Assembly (NCBI GenBank): GCA_030348875.1
Contig: JAUCEP010000002.1
Coordinates: 2,311,001-2,375,000, forward strand
Source of the DNA: Ureibacillus composti
GTDB lineage: Bacteria > Bacillota > Bacilli > Bacillales_A > Planococcaceae
Reading direction: 5' to 3'
DNA: 64,000 nucleotides
Part shown: positions 36,593 through 44,831 of the stretch, one piece after another
Layout: every line of letters begins with the position of its first letter
Position numbering within the stretch: position 1 is the stretch's first letter
The notes under the pieces: generated by a model
Database searches by the model: none
What the model was told of the DNA's origin: nothing
The model's input: only the letters and a program-made list of their open reading frames with translations
Translations under genes and position numbers: made by a program

Positions 36593-36792
36593 CAAAAACA
36601 CCTCACTTACTTAATTTCAATTTGATAATAGCACGGTATTTATCGTTTATCAATAAATTTTTATCAATTTCCGCAATTTATTTATTGATTAGATGATAAA
36701 AAAGCCTTTTGTATGACAAAGAAATGCCTCTAAACATGTGAGAGCTGTATTTAGTATAGAGAAAGTCACTCTGAAATATTTTTGAAATGGTC

Positions 36793-36821
36793 GTATGAGA
36801 AATTAAAACCCGGCTATACTA
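36793..36821 (+). promoter_or_regulatory. conserved promoter of RNA element E1
   Basis: GTATG at 36793-36797, 17 nt, then TATACTA at 36815-36821. The same GTAT(G/A)-N17-TATACTATTA arrangement precedes all four copies (40733, 41404 and 52979), while the spacer sequence differs. TATACT would suit sigma-A, but no TTGACA is present; the pair resembles the forespore sigma-G type (GHATR, CATWHTA) with one -10 mismatch. Confidence 0.6.
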
Positions 36822-36826
36822 TTAGA

Positions 36827-37016
36827 GATTTCACTTCTACCGAATTGACCTAAGGAGGGTTAACCCGATGAGTGCGATTGATCGTTAGCTCAGAAGGACC
36901 GTCAAGACTGAAAGCTAAAGCAATGGATTAAAGACCCAATGCGGAAAGCGAGGCAGTGTGTCATGGAGGCAGATCGAAAGTGAGTCATGCCCGGAAATTA
37001 TTTTCCGGGCTTTTTT
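36827..37016 (+). ncRNA. RNA element E1: stand-alone structured RNA with a six-codon frame
   Basis: Member of a four-copy family that I do not recognise. A promoter (-10 at 36815) and a terminator (GCCCGGAAA / TTTTCCGGGC plus T6, 36989-37016) frame about 190 nt. Inside are AAGGAGG, the small hairpin GGGTTAACCC, and ATG AGT GCG ATT GAT CGT TAG (36868-36888). Next come a stem TTAGCT/AGCTAA, a GCA..TGC hairpin, and the conserved GCGAGGCAGTGTGTCATGG. The 5' GATTTCACTT can pair with the 3' AAGTGAGTC. It is not a leader: the next plus-strand gene is over 900 bp away. Confidence 0.7.
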
Positions 37017-37044
37017 GTTTTGTTTGTAGATATTATGATCGAAT

Positions 37045-37260
37045 TTAAGGGAAGATTGATCCGTTAATGTATGTGGTGGGTACTTTTATAGCCGAAATAA
37101 GGGAAACATTTTCCGTTAACTTCTGAAAAAACGCGGAATTCCATTGATTTCGGTGAGATAAGGGAAAATACTTCCATTATTGTGAAGGAATTATCCGGAT
37201 TTTTGAGTTTAAGGGAAAATTGTTCCGTTAATGTATGTACCGGGTGCTTTTATGCCGAAT
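37045..37260. repeat. AAGGGAA four-unit repeat block, copy 2
   Basis: Units start at 37047, 37099, 37160 and 37211 (steps 52, 61, 51 bp), the same spacing as copy 1 at 17573. Each has AAGGGAA then TTCCGTTA or a close variant. Lies just downstream of RNA element E1. Confidence 0.8.
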
Positions 37261-37320
37261 GTATGTTGCCGCTACTTTCATAACCGTAATATGCGAAGAA
37301 TTTTATTCAGTTACTTAACT

Positions 37321-37358
37321 AAAAAAGAGCACGATTCTTATATGTGAATCGCACTCTT
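37321..37358 (-). terminator. terminator of the CoxG-like gene
   Basis: Arms AAGAGCACGATTC (37325-37337) and GAATCGCACTCTT (37346-37358) with one mismatch; T6 follows on the minus strand. Confidence 0.85.
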
Positions 37359-37362
37359 AAAA

Positions 37363-37803
37363 CTATGAGAATACTGCAATTTTACGTGCAATGGATTCTG
37401 TTAGACGAGATGCTACTTTTGGAACAGCCCATTTAATAATCGGTGTTAAGATCGCACCCGATATTCCGCCTGCATTCACTTCTACTGTACAAGTCATCGT
37501 TGTTTTCCCACTCACTTCTTCAGCAGTAAAGTGACCGCTACCTGTAAAATTATCTGATAACCCTTTTAGTTCGAACTTAATATTTGAAGGTTCATTCCAT
37601 TCTGTAATATCAACTTGTGCTTGGATTGTTTTCTTAATCCCCTTTACACTGCCTTCAAATGTCCAAATGGATTGCTTGTCCGTTACAATATTATGTTCTT
37701 TATAGGCTGGTACTGCTGTTGCCCATTTTTCTAGATCGCTCACATAATCCCACACAGCTTGTACTTCTACTGGAATTTCTACTGTATGTGTTCCTGTTGC
37801 CAT
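37363..37803 (-). CDS. SRPBCC/CoxG-family lipid-binding-fold protein
   Basis: 146 residues: VPVEVQAVWDYVSDLEKWATAVPAY at the start and GSGHFTAEEVSGKTTMTCTVEVNAGG before the C-terminal helix are typical of the CoxG/START-like fold. It has a hydrophobic ligand cavity and no catalytic residues are known. No CO-dehydrogenase genes are nearby, so it is a generic SRPBCC protein. AGGGAAC precedes the ATG. Confidence 0.8.
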   Translation of the reverse strand: MATGTHTVEIPVEVQAVWDYVSDLEKWATAVPAYKEHNIVTDKQSIWTFEGSVKGIKKTIQAQVDITEWNEPSNIKFELKGLSDNFTGSGHFTAEEVSGKTTMTCTVEVNAGGISGAILTPIIKWAVPKVASRLTESIARKIAVFS

Positions 37804-37957
37804 TTTTGTTCCCTACTTTCGCTACTTATATATTTAGAGATTACTATACATAATACCATAATTTACATTAGTTAGATATTTTAACTTGTTCGTTTGTACA
37901 TCAAAAATGTAACGGATCTCAAGCACATGCGTCAAATTCATAAATGGAGGCATGGTT

Positions 37958-38353
37958 ATGAAAAGTTATGTTTTATCGATATTCTTACTAGGTAATCTTT
38001 TGTTATGGGGTTGTTCTTCTGCAAGTAATGAACATCATCAAAGTACAGTCATAACAACTGGTAATCCAACTGCACAAGAAATCTTGGAGAATGATCCAAA
38101 AGCAGATATTTTTCAATGGAACGGTACGATTTATGAGACGACTATTGATTGGGTAAATGAACTGGTTTTATCAGAAAGTGATTTGGTAGGTGTCATTAAA
38201 TATCACACTTCCAATCCAAATGATTTTGTAGATCTTTCGGCAAATGTCTTACCTATTGGTACTGAAATTTATAAGGTGAAGGAACGAAATGATATTCTTA
38301 TTACAAAATATAACGGTGAATTGAAATACTACTATCAATTAGTGGAAGGATAA
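37958..38353 (+). CDS. small lipoprotein
   Basis: 131 residues from the ATG at 37958, 7 nt after GGAGG; an ATG at 37952 is too close to the RBS. The N-terminal signal ends in the lipobox LLLWGC. The mature part (NDPKADIFQWNGTIYE, GTEIYKVKERNDILI) resembles short DUF3221-like lipoproteins. Anchored outside the membrane; function unknown. Confidence 0.75.
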   Translation: MKSYVLSIFLLGNLLLWGCSSASNEHHQSTVITTGNPTAQEILENDPKADIFQWNGTIYETTIDWVNELVLSESDLVGVIKYHTSNPNDFVDLSANVLPIGTEIYKVKERNDILITKYNGELKYYYQLVEG

Positions 38354-38355
38354 AC

Positions 38356-38535
38356 AAGGAGACTATAAAGTATGATGATGAACCAAAAACATTCGAATTG
38401 ATGGAACAGTTTTGTTTACAAAACAACCTAACAAGAGCAGAAAAAACTCATAAAGAAATCTATATTTTAGATGCAAGAAAAACGGCGCCAGAAAAATTAA
38501 AGACGGTTCTGAGATTTAAAGTGACTGAAAATTAA
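38356..38535 (+). pseudogene. C-terminal remnant of a GyrI-like domain protein
   Basis: From about 38371 the frame reads YDDEPKTFELMEQFC, then HKEIYILDARKTAPEKLKTVLRFKV to a TAA at 38533-38535. That is the standard end of GyrI-like (effector-binding) proteins, which are about 200 residues. No in-frame start or N-terminal part precedes it; the frame runs back into the lipoprotein gene. It is a truncated relic, joined to the lipoprotein stop region by deletion. Confidence 0.75.
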
Positions 38536-38633
38536 TGTTTCGGTAGCTTAATTTTCCACAAAAGTTCTAAAGCCTTCATGATAATAAACTAATCTAGGGT
38601 CAAACTAAATAAAAGCAAAAAGGAGTTTGAGGA

Positions 38634-39287
38634 ATGTCTTCTGACTTATATGCAATAGGAAAACTGCAAAATTTAGCTCAATTAAAGGATCTTGCACCAG
38701 AACAATTGAAAGCTTTTCATGATTTTAATGCGGCTGTCTTCAAAGACGGTGCCCTCTCGAAAAAGGAAAAAGAAATCATTGCTGTTGCGATTACGCATGT
38801 AACCCAATGCCCTTATTGTATTGATTCTCATACAAAAGCTGCAAAAAAGGCAGGAGCTACTTTAGAAGAACTTGTGGAGGCGGTATTTGTAACTGCTGCA
38901 ATTGAAGCTGGAGGTACAGTTACTCATAGTACGCATGTACATAATGCAAAAGATAAAGAAGCATCAGATGTGCTATATGCTCGTACTAACTTAAAAAACT
39001 TAGGTCAACTAGGTAAATTTGCACCAGATGGTTTTAAAGGCTATCAAGCATTTAGTGTGGCAGCCACAAAAGCAGGAAAACTAAGTGCTAAATTTAAAGA
39101 AATTATTGCGGTAGCAGTCGCAAATGCAACCCAGTGTCCCTACTGTATTGATGTACATACTAAAAATGCAGATAAACACGGCGCTACAAGTGAAGAACTT
39201 GCGGAAGCCGTCATGGTGGCTTCTGCATTACGTGCAGGTGGATCATATGCTCATATGGCGAATATGATCCAAAGTTTTCAAGATTAA
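38634..39287 (+). CDS. carboxymuconolactone decarboxylase/AhpD-family protein with duplicated domain
   Basis: 217 residues made of two tandem AhpD-like units. Each has the redox motif CPYCIDxHTK (near residues 60 and 168) preceded by KEIIAVAxxxxTQ. The CxxC pairs suggest thiol peroxidase or disulfide reductase activity. AAGGAG lies upstream. An internal duplication of a normally single, oligomerising domain is visible from the repeated motif. Stand-alone gene, cytoplasmic. Confidence 0.88.
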   Translation: MSSDLYAIGKLQNLAQLKDLAPEQLKAFHDFNAAVFKDGALSKKEKEIIAVAITHVTQCPYCIDSHTKAAKKAGATLEELVEAVFVTAAIEAGGTVTHSTHVHNAKDKEASDVLYARTNLKNLGQLGKFAPDGFKGYQAFSVAATKAGKLSAKFKEIIAVAVANATQCPYCIDVHTKNADKHGATSEELAEAVMVASALRAGGSYAHMANMIQSFQD

Positions 39288-39432
39288 AGTGATTTTGTCT
39301 TTCAAGAAAAGACTATGAGATAATGCCTAACGATAACAGCCAGAATATGATGAAAGCTATTTAATGAAAAACTTGATTTCAATTAAATGGCTTTTTTCAT
39401 ATAAAAGCCCATTCCTAAAATAGATTTTAATA

Positions 39433-40144
39433 TTAGTTATACGCAATTCCACAGGAACTACGATTTTTCCCAAATAACAAATGATAGGATGCGGGAAATT
39501 CCTGATTAACACGTTGAACTTCACGTGCAAATTCCTTACTATCTTCTGGTACCCGTGAAAGTGCATTAGCTTCTTCTTGAGAATCAATATTGGCTCCAGG
39601 TGGGACGAACCTATTGGGTAGGATTCGAACACCATTTGTGACGACTGCATTATAAGAAATAAATGAGCCTTTCCCGACAATCGCATTATAAACAATGGCA
39701 TGAAAACCAACAAAAACATTGTCTGCGATAAAACATGGACCATGTACAAGTGCCCCATGAGCGATGGTCACGTGATTTCCAATGAAAATAGAATACTCTT
39801 TACTTCTAGTCGAAATCATTCAATCTAATAAACCATGTAAAATGACCCCATCCTGGATATTTGTATTAGAACCTATATAAAAAGGCGACCCGTCATCCGC
39901 TCGTATACTTACATTCGGAGCTATATAAACATTGTTTTTAATGGTCACATCACCAATAACACTGGAAAACTGACTTACAGTTGCTGTTTTGTCTATTTTA
40001 GGATAATGTTGAACAGGATTAAAAGAAGTGATTGGATTGTGGCTAATAAATGGTTCAAAACAATGTGAATGGATGGTTTAAAGAGGTGGAGTTTATTCCC
40101 TTTTTTTCTATCAAATTATCAACTCCTTCACGATCTATTGGCAT
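39433..40144 (-). pseudogene. gamma-class carbonic anhydrase (CamH-like), inactivated
   Basis: The minus strand encodes a left-handed beta-helix protein: [26 protein letters not shown], then ILHGLLD, an in-frame TGA at 39820-39822, then KEYSIFIGNHVTIAHGALVHGPC and a normal CamH ending (REVQRVNQEFPASYHLLFG). The histidine zinc ligands flank the stop. Toward the 5' end the frame meets a TAA near 40075 with no start. A shifted frame with ATG at 40144 runs to a TGA at 40055-40057, suggesting a further frameshift. At least one clear nonsense lesion, so it is a pseudogene unless readthrough occurs. Confidence 0.8.
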
Positions 40145-40485
40145 ATAATTATTAGATATTTTATGCAAGTAGGTTTCGTGAGGCAGGGACACTGGATCAT
40201 TAAAACCACTATGTTTAGCAACGCTCTTTTAACAGGAAGTAGAAATGTTACCAAAGAATTAATAAATTTTTTCCCCACTAGTTCACATATCTATATGGAA
40301 TCATTCACATACTTTTACTTATAGTAATAAAAAGTTACACCTCCCTATTTTTTGATATAATTGGTATAATGATATTTTGGATTAATGCCTAAGAGATGTT
40401 TATTCCATTTTTCCCTTTTTTATAGAAAGATGGAATTAAATAGGGTAAGATATATTTATAAATATACGGTAGGAGGAGTGATACG
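40145..40485. other. intergenic region, no gene seen
   Basis: AT-rich. It holds the promoter for the 35-residue membrane protein and possibly 5' debris of the carbonic anhydrase. No repeat or strong hairpin noticed. Confidence 0.4.
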
Positions 40486-40593
40486 ATGTTCGACCATACT
40501 GGTGTGCTTATTTTAAAAGCTCTCATCATATTTACAATTGTGTTTGTTCCGTTTTTGATCCCTCTTGGGGAAGTATTATTTAAAAAACATTAA
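40486..40593 (+). CDS. 35-residue single-span membrane peptide
   Basis: AGGAGGAG lies 7 nt before the ATG. The product has one hydrophobic helix (KALIIFTIVFVPFLIPLG) and a basic C-terminus (FKKH). A terminator starts at its stop codon, so it forms a compact, complete gene. Function unknown. Confidence 0.65.
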   Translation: MFDHTGVLILKALIIFTIVFVPFLIPLGEVLFKKH

Positions 40594-40621
40594 AAACCAC
40601 ATCTTTTTGATGTGGTTTTTC
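40592..40621 (+). terminator. Rho-independent terminator of the small membrane peptide gene
   Basis: AAAAACCACATC / GATGTGGTTTTT with a 5-nt loop. Confidence 0.88.
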
Positions 40622-40732
40622 TAATGGTACTACCTGCCCTTTTTCTACTGGTGACTGTTTTTCTTTAGTTTCATTCAATGCCACTCCAATTCAAAACACC
40701 AACCTAATCGATGAATTAATTTTTAAAAATGT

Positions 40733-40761
40733 GTATGAAAAAATAGGCGCAAGCTATACTA
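40733..40761 (+). promoter_or_regulatory. conserved promoter of RNA element E2
   Basis: GTATG (40733), 17-nt spacer, TATACTA (40755-40761), identical in arrangement to the other three copies. Confidence 0.6.
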
Positions 40762-40766
40762 TTAAA

Positions 40767-40952
40767 GATTTCACTTCTACCCAAATGACTAAGGAGGGTT
40801 AACCCGATGAGTGCGATTGAACGTTAGCTCTGAAGGACCATCAAGACTGGAAGCTAAAGCATTGATTAAAACCCAATGCGGAAAGCGAGGCAGTGTGTCA
40901 TGGAGGAAGATCATAAGTGAGTCATACCCGGAAATTATTTTCCGGGTTTTTT
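40767..40952 (+). ncRNA. RNA element E2: stand-alone structured RNA with a six-codon frame
   Basis: Second copy of the family. AAGGAGG is followed by GGGTTAACCC and ATG AGT GCG ATT GAA CGT TAG (40807-40827). The hairpin GCATT/AATGC is better paired than in E1. Terminator arms ACCCGGAAA / TTTTCCGGGT with T6 (40926-40952). The hairpin CGA-UUGA-ACG has one mismatch. Next coding gene on the plus strand is pssA, about 1 kb away, beyond a minus-strand gene. Confidence 0.7.
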
Positions 40953-41021
40953 ACTGTTTCTTCCCCTCCAAAGACAAATTTTCACTTACTTAACAATAGC
41001 CTTTTCAACAAACATTATCCA

Positions 41022-41330
41022 TTAATCAAAAAAATCATAATCATCATCGTTTTCTTGCTCTACTTTTAAAATACGGCCAGTTTTCGCATTGATTTCTACT
41101 TGGTACATTTTGTTTTGAAAAGATAAAATATAAACTTCATAAATTAACACGCCATTCTCCATATCCATATTGGCATGAACAACTTGACCAGGAACACTGC
41201 CAAGAGCAATTTGTTGTGCTTGTTGCATAGAAATCCTTTGGTTATTTTGGACATAGTACGGATGCTGATTTCCAAAATACATTATAACTATTCCTCCCAT
41301 CATGAATGTGAACCGTAATAATTTATTCAT
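41022..41330 (-). CDS. PepSY-domain protein, exported or membrane anchored
   Basis: 102 residues. An N-terminal hydrophobic segment is followed by a PepSY domain (ISMQQAQQIALGSVPGQVVHANMDMENG, YQVEINAKTGRILKVEQE) and an acidic tail. PepSY domains are associated with protease inhibition and cell-surface metal or enzyme regulation. The RBS is not obvious. Located between RNA elements E2 and E3. Confidence 0.78.
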   Translation of the reverse strand: MNKLLRFTFMMGGIVIMYFGNQHPYYVQNNQRISMQQAQQIALGSVPGQVVHANMDMENGVLIYEVYILSFQNKMYQVEINAKTGRILKVEQENDDDYDFFD

Positions 41331-41403
41331 GATGCTCGAAAATCGTTACTTACTACAATATTAATGCTTCTCACATTGTTTCGCAAAAACTCAAAATTCA
41401 TCC

Positions 41404-41432
41404 GTATGAAAAATGAAAATTGATCTATACTA
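41404..41432 (+). promoter_or_regulatory. conserved promoter of RNA element E3
   Basis: GTATG (41404), 17-nt spacer, TATACTA (41426-41432). Confidence 0.6.
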
Positions 41433-41437
41433 TTAGA

Positions 41438-41625
41438 GATTTCACTTCTACCAAGTGACTAAGGAGGGGTAACCCGATGAGTGTGATGGATCATTAGCTC
41501 AGAAGGACCGTCAATACTGAAAGCTAAAAGCATGGATGTAAGTCTAATGCAAAAAAGCGAGGCAGTGTGTCATGGAGGCAGAATGTAAGTGAATCATGCC
41601 CGGAAATTATTTTCCGGGCTTTTTA
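41438..41625 (+). ncRNA. RNA element E3: stand-alone structured RNA with a six-codon frame
   Basis: Third copy. An upstream hairpin TCACTT-CTACC-AAGTGA is followed by AAGGAGGGG and ATG AGT GTG ATG GAT CAT TAG (41477-41497). The inner hairpin is TGA-TGGA-TCA, a compensated version of CGA-N4-TCG in E1, supporting RNA pairing. GCAT/AATGC hairpin, conserved GGCAGTGTGTCATGGAGG, and terminator GCCCGGAAA/TTTTCCGGGC (41598-41625). pssA begins 316 bp downstream of the terminator. Confidence 0.7.
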
Positions 41626-41941
41626 TATGAAAAAATCTACTCTGATCATTCGATCCAGCTAAATCCTTTCATGTGATACTCTTCAATCTCTCCCTGAACA
41701 GCATAAGTTTGGTTTTACAAAACAAATATGATAAGAACAAAATATAGACTAATTTGGTCCAATCCCCCATTTTTCATATGAATCTGAAAACGCCGTTGAG
41801 TAGTAAAGGTTCATATAACCCAATTAAAGAAATATCCATTTCTTTCTAGCAACTTATGATAAAATGGAATAATCTACGCACAAAAAGGCATAGAGACAGT
41901 TTGTTTTGGTATTTATAAATATAAGTAGTAGGTGATGGAGT

Positions 41942-42628
41942 TTGCGCTTTAAAAAAAGTATCCCTAATATGTTAACTTTAGGGAATTTATACTGTGGTTT
42001 TCTTTCAATTGGTTTTGCTGCCAATAGTCATTTTAATAATGCTGCCATTTTAATCATCATAGGTATGATGTTAGACAGTATGGACGGTAGGTTAGCTAGA
42101 ATTTTAAAAGCTGATAGTACTTTAGGAAAAGAATTAGATTCATTAGCAGATATTGTAACTTTCGGAGTGGCTCCATCTTTTTTAATCTACTACACTTATT
42201 TTCATCAATTTGGACTACTTGGGTTGGCTGTTGCTGGCATGTTCCCATTATTCGGTGCTTTTCGTTTAGCTAGATTTAATATAAGTGCTAATAAATCATC
42301 TCAAAATTATTTTATTGGCGTTCCTATTACAGCAGCCGGTGGTATTTTAGCGTTACTTACATTGTTTGGTAATTACATTCCTAATATTATAACAACCGTA
42401 ATCTTTACGATGCTTTGCTTTTTAATGATTAGTAAGATTAGAATACCAAGCTTAAAAGAAGTTCCATTACCCAAATACGGCACGATTGTTACGATTTTTT
42501 TAGGTTGTTTATTATTTTTAATCTATAAAGAAACGTATGGAAGGTTTCCTTACCTAATTTACATTGCTACGCCTATTTATTTATTTTATTTGCTGCATCT
42601 AATAGTAAAAAAGAAAAAAAGTAGTTAA
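41942..42628 (+). CDS. pssA: CDP-diacylglycerol-serine O-phosphatidyltransferase
   Basis: 228 residues from TTG after GGTGATGGAG. The CDP-alcohol phosphotransferase signature DG-x2-AR-x8-G-x3-D-x3-D is complete (MDGRLARILKADSTLGKELD). Around eight membrane spans. It makes phosphatidylserine, the precursor of phosphatidylethanolamine; no psd is adjacent here. The DUF2062 gene 77 bp downstream is probably cotranscribed. Confidence 0.92.
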   Translation: MRFKKSIPNMLTLGNLYCGFLSIGFAANSHFNNAAILIIIGMMLDSMDGRLARILKADSTLGKELDSLADIVTFGVAPSFLIYYTYFHQFGLLGLAVAGMFPLFGAFRLARFNISANKSSQNYFIGVPITAAGGILALLTLFGNYIPNIITTVIFTMLCFLMISKIRIPSLKEVPLPKYGTIVTIFLGCLLFLIYKETYGRFPYLIYIATPIYLFYLLHLIVKKKKSS

Positions 42629-42705
42629 TGCAAAGCACATGCTTTACTGGTAACCGACGGATTTGAAATGAATTGTGTTAGGATACTTCGAAAGGATCTA
42701 CATAG

Positions 42706-43191
42706 ATGAAAATATCACGTAGAGTTAAATATTATTTAATCCGTCTATTTCGGCTAAAATCTAATCCTCATCCTGTAGCATTAGGTTTCACTATGGGCCT
42801 TATTCCAAGCTGGGTTCCTACGTTTGGGTTAGGTCCCGTTCTTTCGGTGGGTTTAGCAAAACTAGTAAAAGCCAATACCGTTTCAGCTCTCGTCGGCGGT
42901 GTCCTAGGAACGCTTATTTGGCCACTGCTTTTCTTTTTAAACTATAAAGTCGGAAGCTTACTATTGGATAGGAATTCAAAAGTAGATGAACTTGAAGAAG
43001 TTGAATATATAGACGCTATTCATCATGCTTATAAAGGAATTGTTGGTTCCCACTCCAGTGGAATCTTATTTGTAACAGGAGCAGTGATCAATATACTAAT
43101 CTCTTCAGTCTTCATTTACTTCATGATGTATCTCCTATTTAAGACGTGCCGAATGAGGATTTTAAGTAAAATAAGAGGTACTTATCGTTGA
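42706..43191 (+). CDS. DUF2062 membrane protein
   Basis: 161 residues with the family pattern NPHPVALGFTMGLIPSWVPTFGLGPVLSVGLAKLVKAN near residue 20 and further spans to the end. DUF2062 proteins are uncharacterised membrane proteins often near lipid or glycosyl-transfer genes, consistent with pssA upstream. Ended by a terminator overlapping the stop. Confidence 0.82.
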   Translation: MKISRRVKYYLIRLFRLKSNPHPVALGFTMGLIPSWVPTFGLGPVLSVGLAKLVKANTVSALVGGVLGTLIWPLLFFLNYKVGSLLLDRNSKVDELEEVEYIDAIHHAYKGIVGSHSSGILFVTGAVINILISSVFIYFMMYLLFKTCRMRILSKIRGTYR

Positions 43192-43217
43192 AGCGCTCAA
43201 TATTGAGGGCTTTTTTC
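43192..43217 (+). terminator. terminator after pssA-DUF2062
   Basis: AGCGCTCAATATTGAGGGCT with a T6 run; GC-poor but symmetrical. Confidence 0.7.
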
Positions 43218-43309
43218 TTTGCCACTTTTATCTTTATGAAAAGATGCCAACGTAAATTTTGTTAAGTAGATTCTTTCATCAGATTATGTCGTGTAAATGG
43301 TTTATCTTT

Positions 43310-43564
43310 CTAATAATGTCTATCCAAAAATAAAAGAACATAACTCCCCGCACAAATAAAATAGGCCACCTTAATGATGAGGAACATTGAATATTCAAAT
43401 GAAGTGAGTTTTCGTTCCCTCTTCAGCTTTTTCAGATATCGATACATGAAAAATAAACAAACGAAAAGCATGATGAGTGAGAATTGATGGAGATTTTCTA
43501 ATAGACGAACCAAAAACTTCCCCTCCCTTTCCTTCCGATGCCTATATTTAGGAAAGTTGTCCAC
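43310..43564 (-). CDS. small membrane protein of unknown function
   Basis: 84 residues from GTG after AAGGAGAGG. Two hydrophobic segments (about 24-44 and 60-80) separated by a basic loop. No family recognised. Confidence 0.6.
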   Translation of the reverse strand: MDNFPKYRHRKEREGKFLVRLLENLHQFSLIMLFVCLFFMYRYLKKLKRERKLTSFEYSMFLIIKVAYFICAGSYVLLFLDRHY

Positions 43565-43674
43565 GATCCTCTCCTTTTCAACTTATGTTTTGCCAGCACT
43601 GGAAATGAAGTTTAAACCGACTAATCACACTTGAATTACTCTTCGTAAGAAATGAAATTCAAAATGCTCAGCTT

Positions 43675-43800
43675 TCCTTCTAGAATTGAACTTCATAAAG
43701 GCGATGAAGTTCAATATACAACTGAATCCCACTAGATTTGAACTTCATCCAGGAGAAGAAATTTATCTCTTCAATCTCTCACTCTAGTTATGAACTTCAT
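43675..43800. repeat. array C, three decayed 52-bp units linking arrays A and B
   Basis: TGAACTTCAT recurs at about 43687, 43739 and 43791, i.e. every 52 bp, each preceded by CTAGA or CTAG. The first unit keeps the full hairpin GAACTTCAT...ATGAAGTTC. The CTAGATTTG spacer is that of array A, and the stem is that of array B, so the three arrays are one family. Confidence 0.75.
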
Positions 43801-43862
43801 CGAATTAATAAAGCACAATTCCCCCGTGAAACCACACAAAAAACAAGCCTTTTTAAATTTAC

Positions 43863-43906
43863 AAAAAAAGCATTTCTCCTTCTTATAGAAGTTGAAATGC
43901 TTTTTT
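43863..43906. terminator. bidirectional terminator downstream of the YIP1 gene
   Basis: AAAAAAAGCATTTC and GAAATGCTTTTTT arms with a partly paired loop. Confidence 0.85.
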
Positions 43907-43917
43907 CTGTGATCTCG

Positions 43918-44556
43918 CTAAACTGCAAAAACTGTTCCAATCGCAAGTATTAATAATGCGATCAAAAGGAAGATCACCACGAGGACAATGATTAAGATAA
44001 TCGTTGGGATAAATAAAGTAAAGAAGGCTTTCCAGTTTGAGATTTTATGTGCTTCAGCCACAATCGCAATTGAAATGACGAAACACCAAATTGTTACCAC
44101 AAAAGTGACAATTAACGTGATGATTGGTAATACAGCGAAGTCACCAAACATATCACCATAAAATAAACTCTCTGGTTCCACAAACATCCAAATTAAATAG
44201 AATGGAATGACCACAATATAAGGTATGGCAACGAGGGACATTGATTTAAATATGTCTTGATACGTACCGGTACCTTTAAACAGTTTTCCAATTAACCAAA
44301 CGATCAAAGAGTAAAGTGCATTTGATATAATTCCTAAAATCGGTGACAGGATAACTAAAAGTAATAAAATCAGCCATAGCGGCATCATCGGATACAGTTC
44401 CGTATCTGATAGCCCAGCACATAAGCTACCAATGTACCCGATTGCGATAATGAAAAGCGTATAAGGAATCCCCTTCTGATCCATTACATATCTAGCTGTT
44501 TTTTTCGGATGCAACCAAACGGATAAAAACGGATTTAACCTTTCTTGTTCATTCAT
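43918..44556 (-). CDS. YIP1-family membrane protein
   Basis: 212 residues: an N-terminal cytoplasmic NPFLSVWLHPKKTARYVMDQ motif followed by five membrane spans, the YIP1 (PF04893) layout. GAGGTGAG precedes the ATG. Function in bacteria unknown. Confidence 0.8.
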   Translation of the reverse strand: MNEQERLNPFLSVWLHPKKTARYVMDQKGIPYTLFIIAIGYIGSLCAGLSDTELYPMMPLWLILLLLVILSPILGIISNALYSLIVWLIGKLFKGTGTYQDIFKSMSLVAIPYIVVIPFYLIWMFVEPESLFYGDMFGDFAVLPIITLIVTFVVTIWCFVISIAIVAEAHKISNWKAFFTLFIPTIILIIVLVVIFLLIALLILAIGTVFAV

Positions 44557-44831
44557 AAACTCACCTCAAAATATTATTTTTATAACCTATTAAAATAGCA
44601 CATAAATATCAAATATATACGAAATTACAATAAAAAACTAGACTTATTTTAGAACTTTTTAATATCTTCCAAAAGACTTAGTATTATTCCAGCAATTCCC
44701 TACCCGGAATCCCAACTGAGTGAAATTGATCCCTTTGCATATGGGATTAATTGATCGTGTTCGCCCGTTCTGACTAACTTTCCATTATAGCGTGAGTGCA
44801 TTTTTTAAAAATGATTCATCGGTGTCCACTT

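Noticed and set aside
39357..39758. 133-codon minus-strand frame overlapping the carbonic anhydrase
   Set aside because: Alternate frame of a recognisable CamH gene; no RBS or family match.
36827..41625. known riboswitch classes (SAM, TPP, yybP-ykoY, c-di-GMP, M-box, lysine)
   Set aside because: None of their conserved cores is recognisable, and there is no downstream gene at leader distance.
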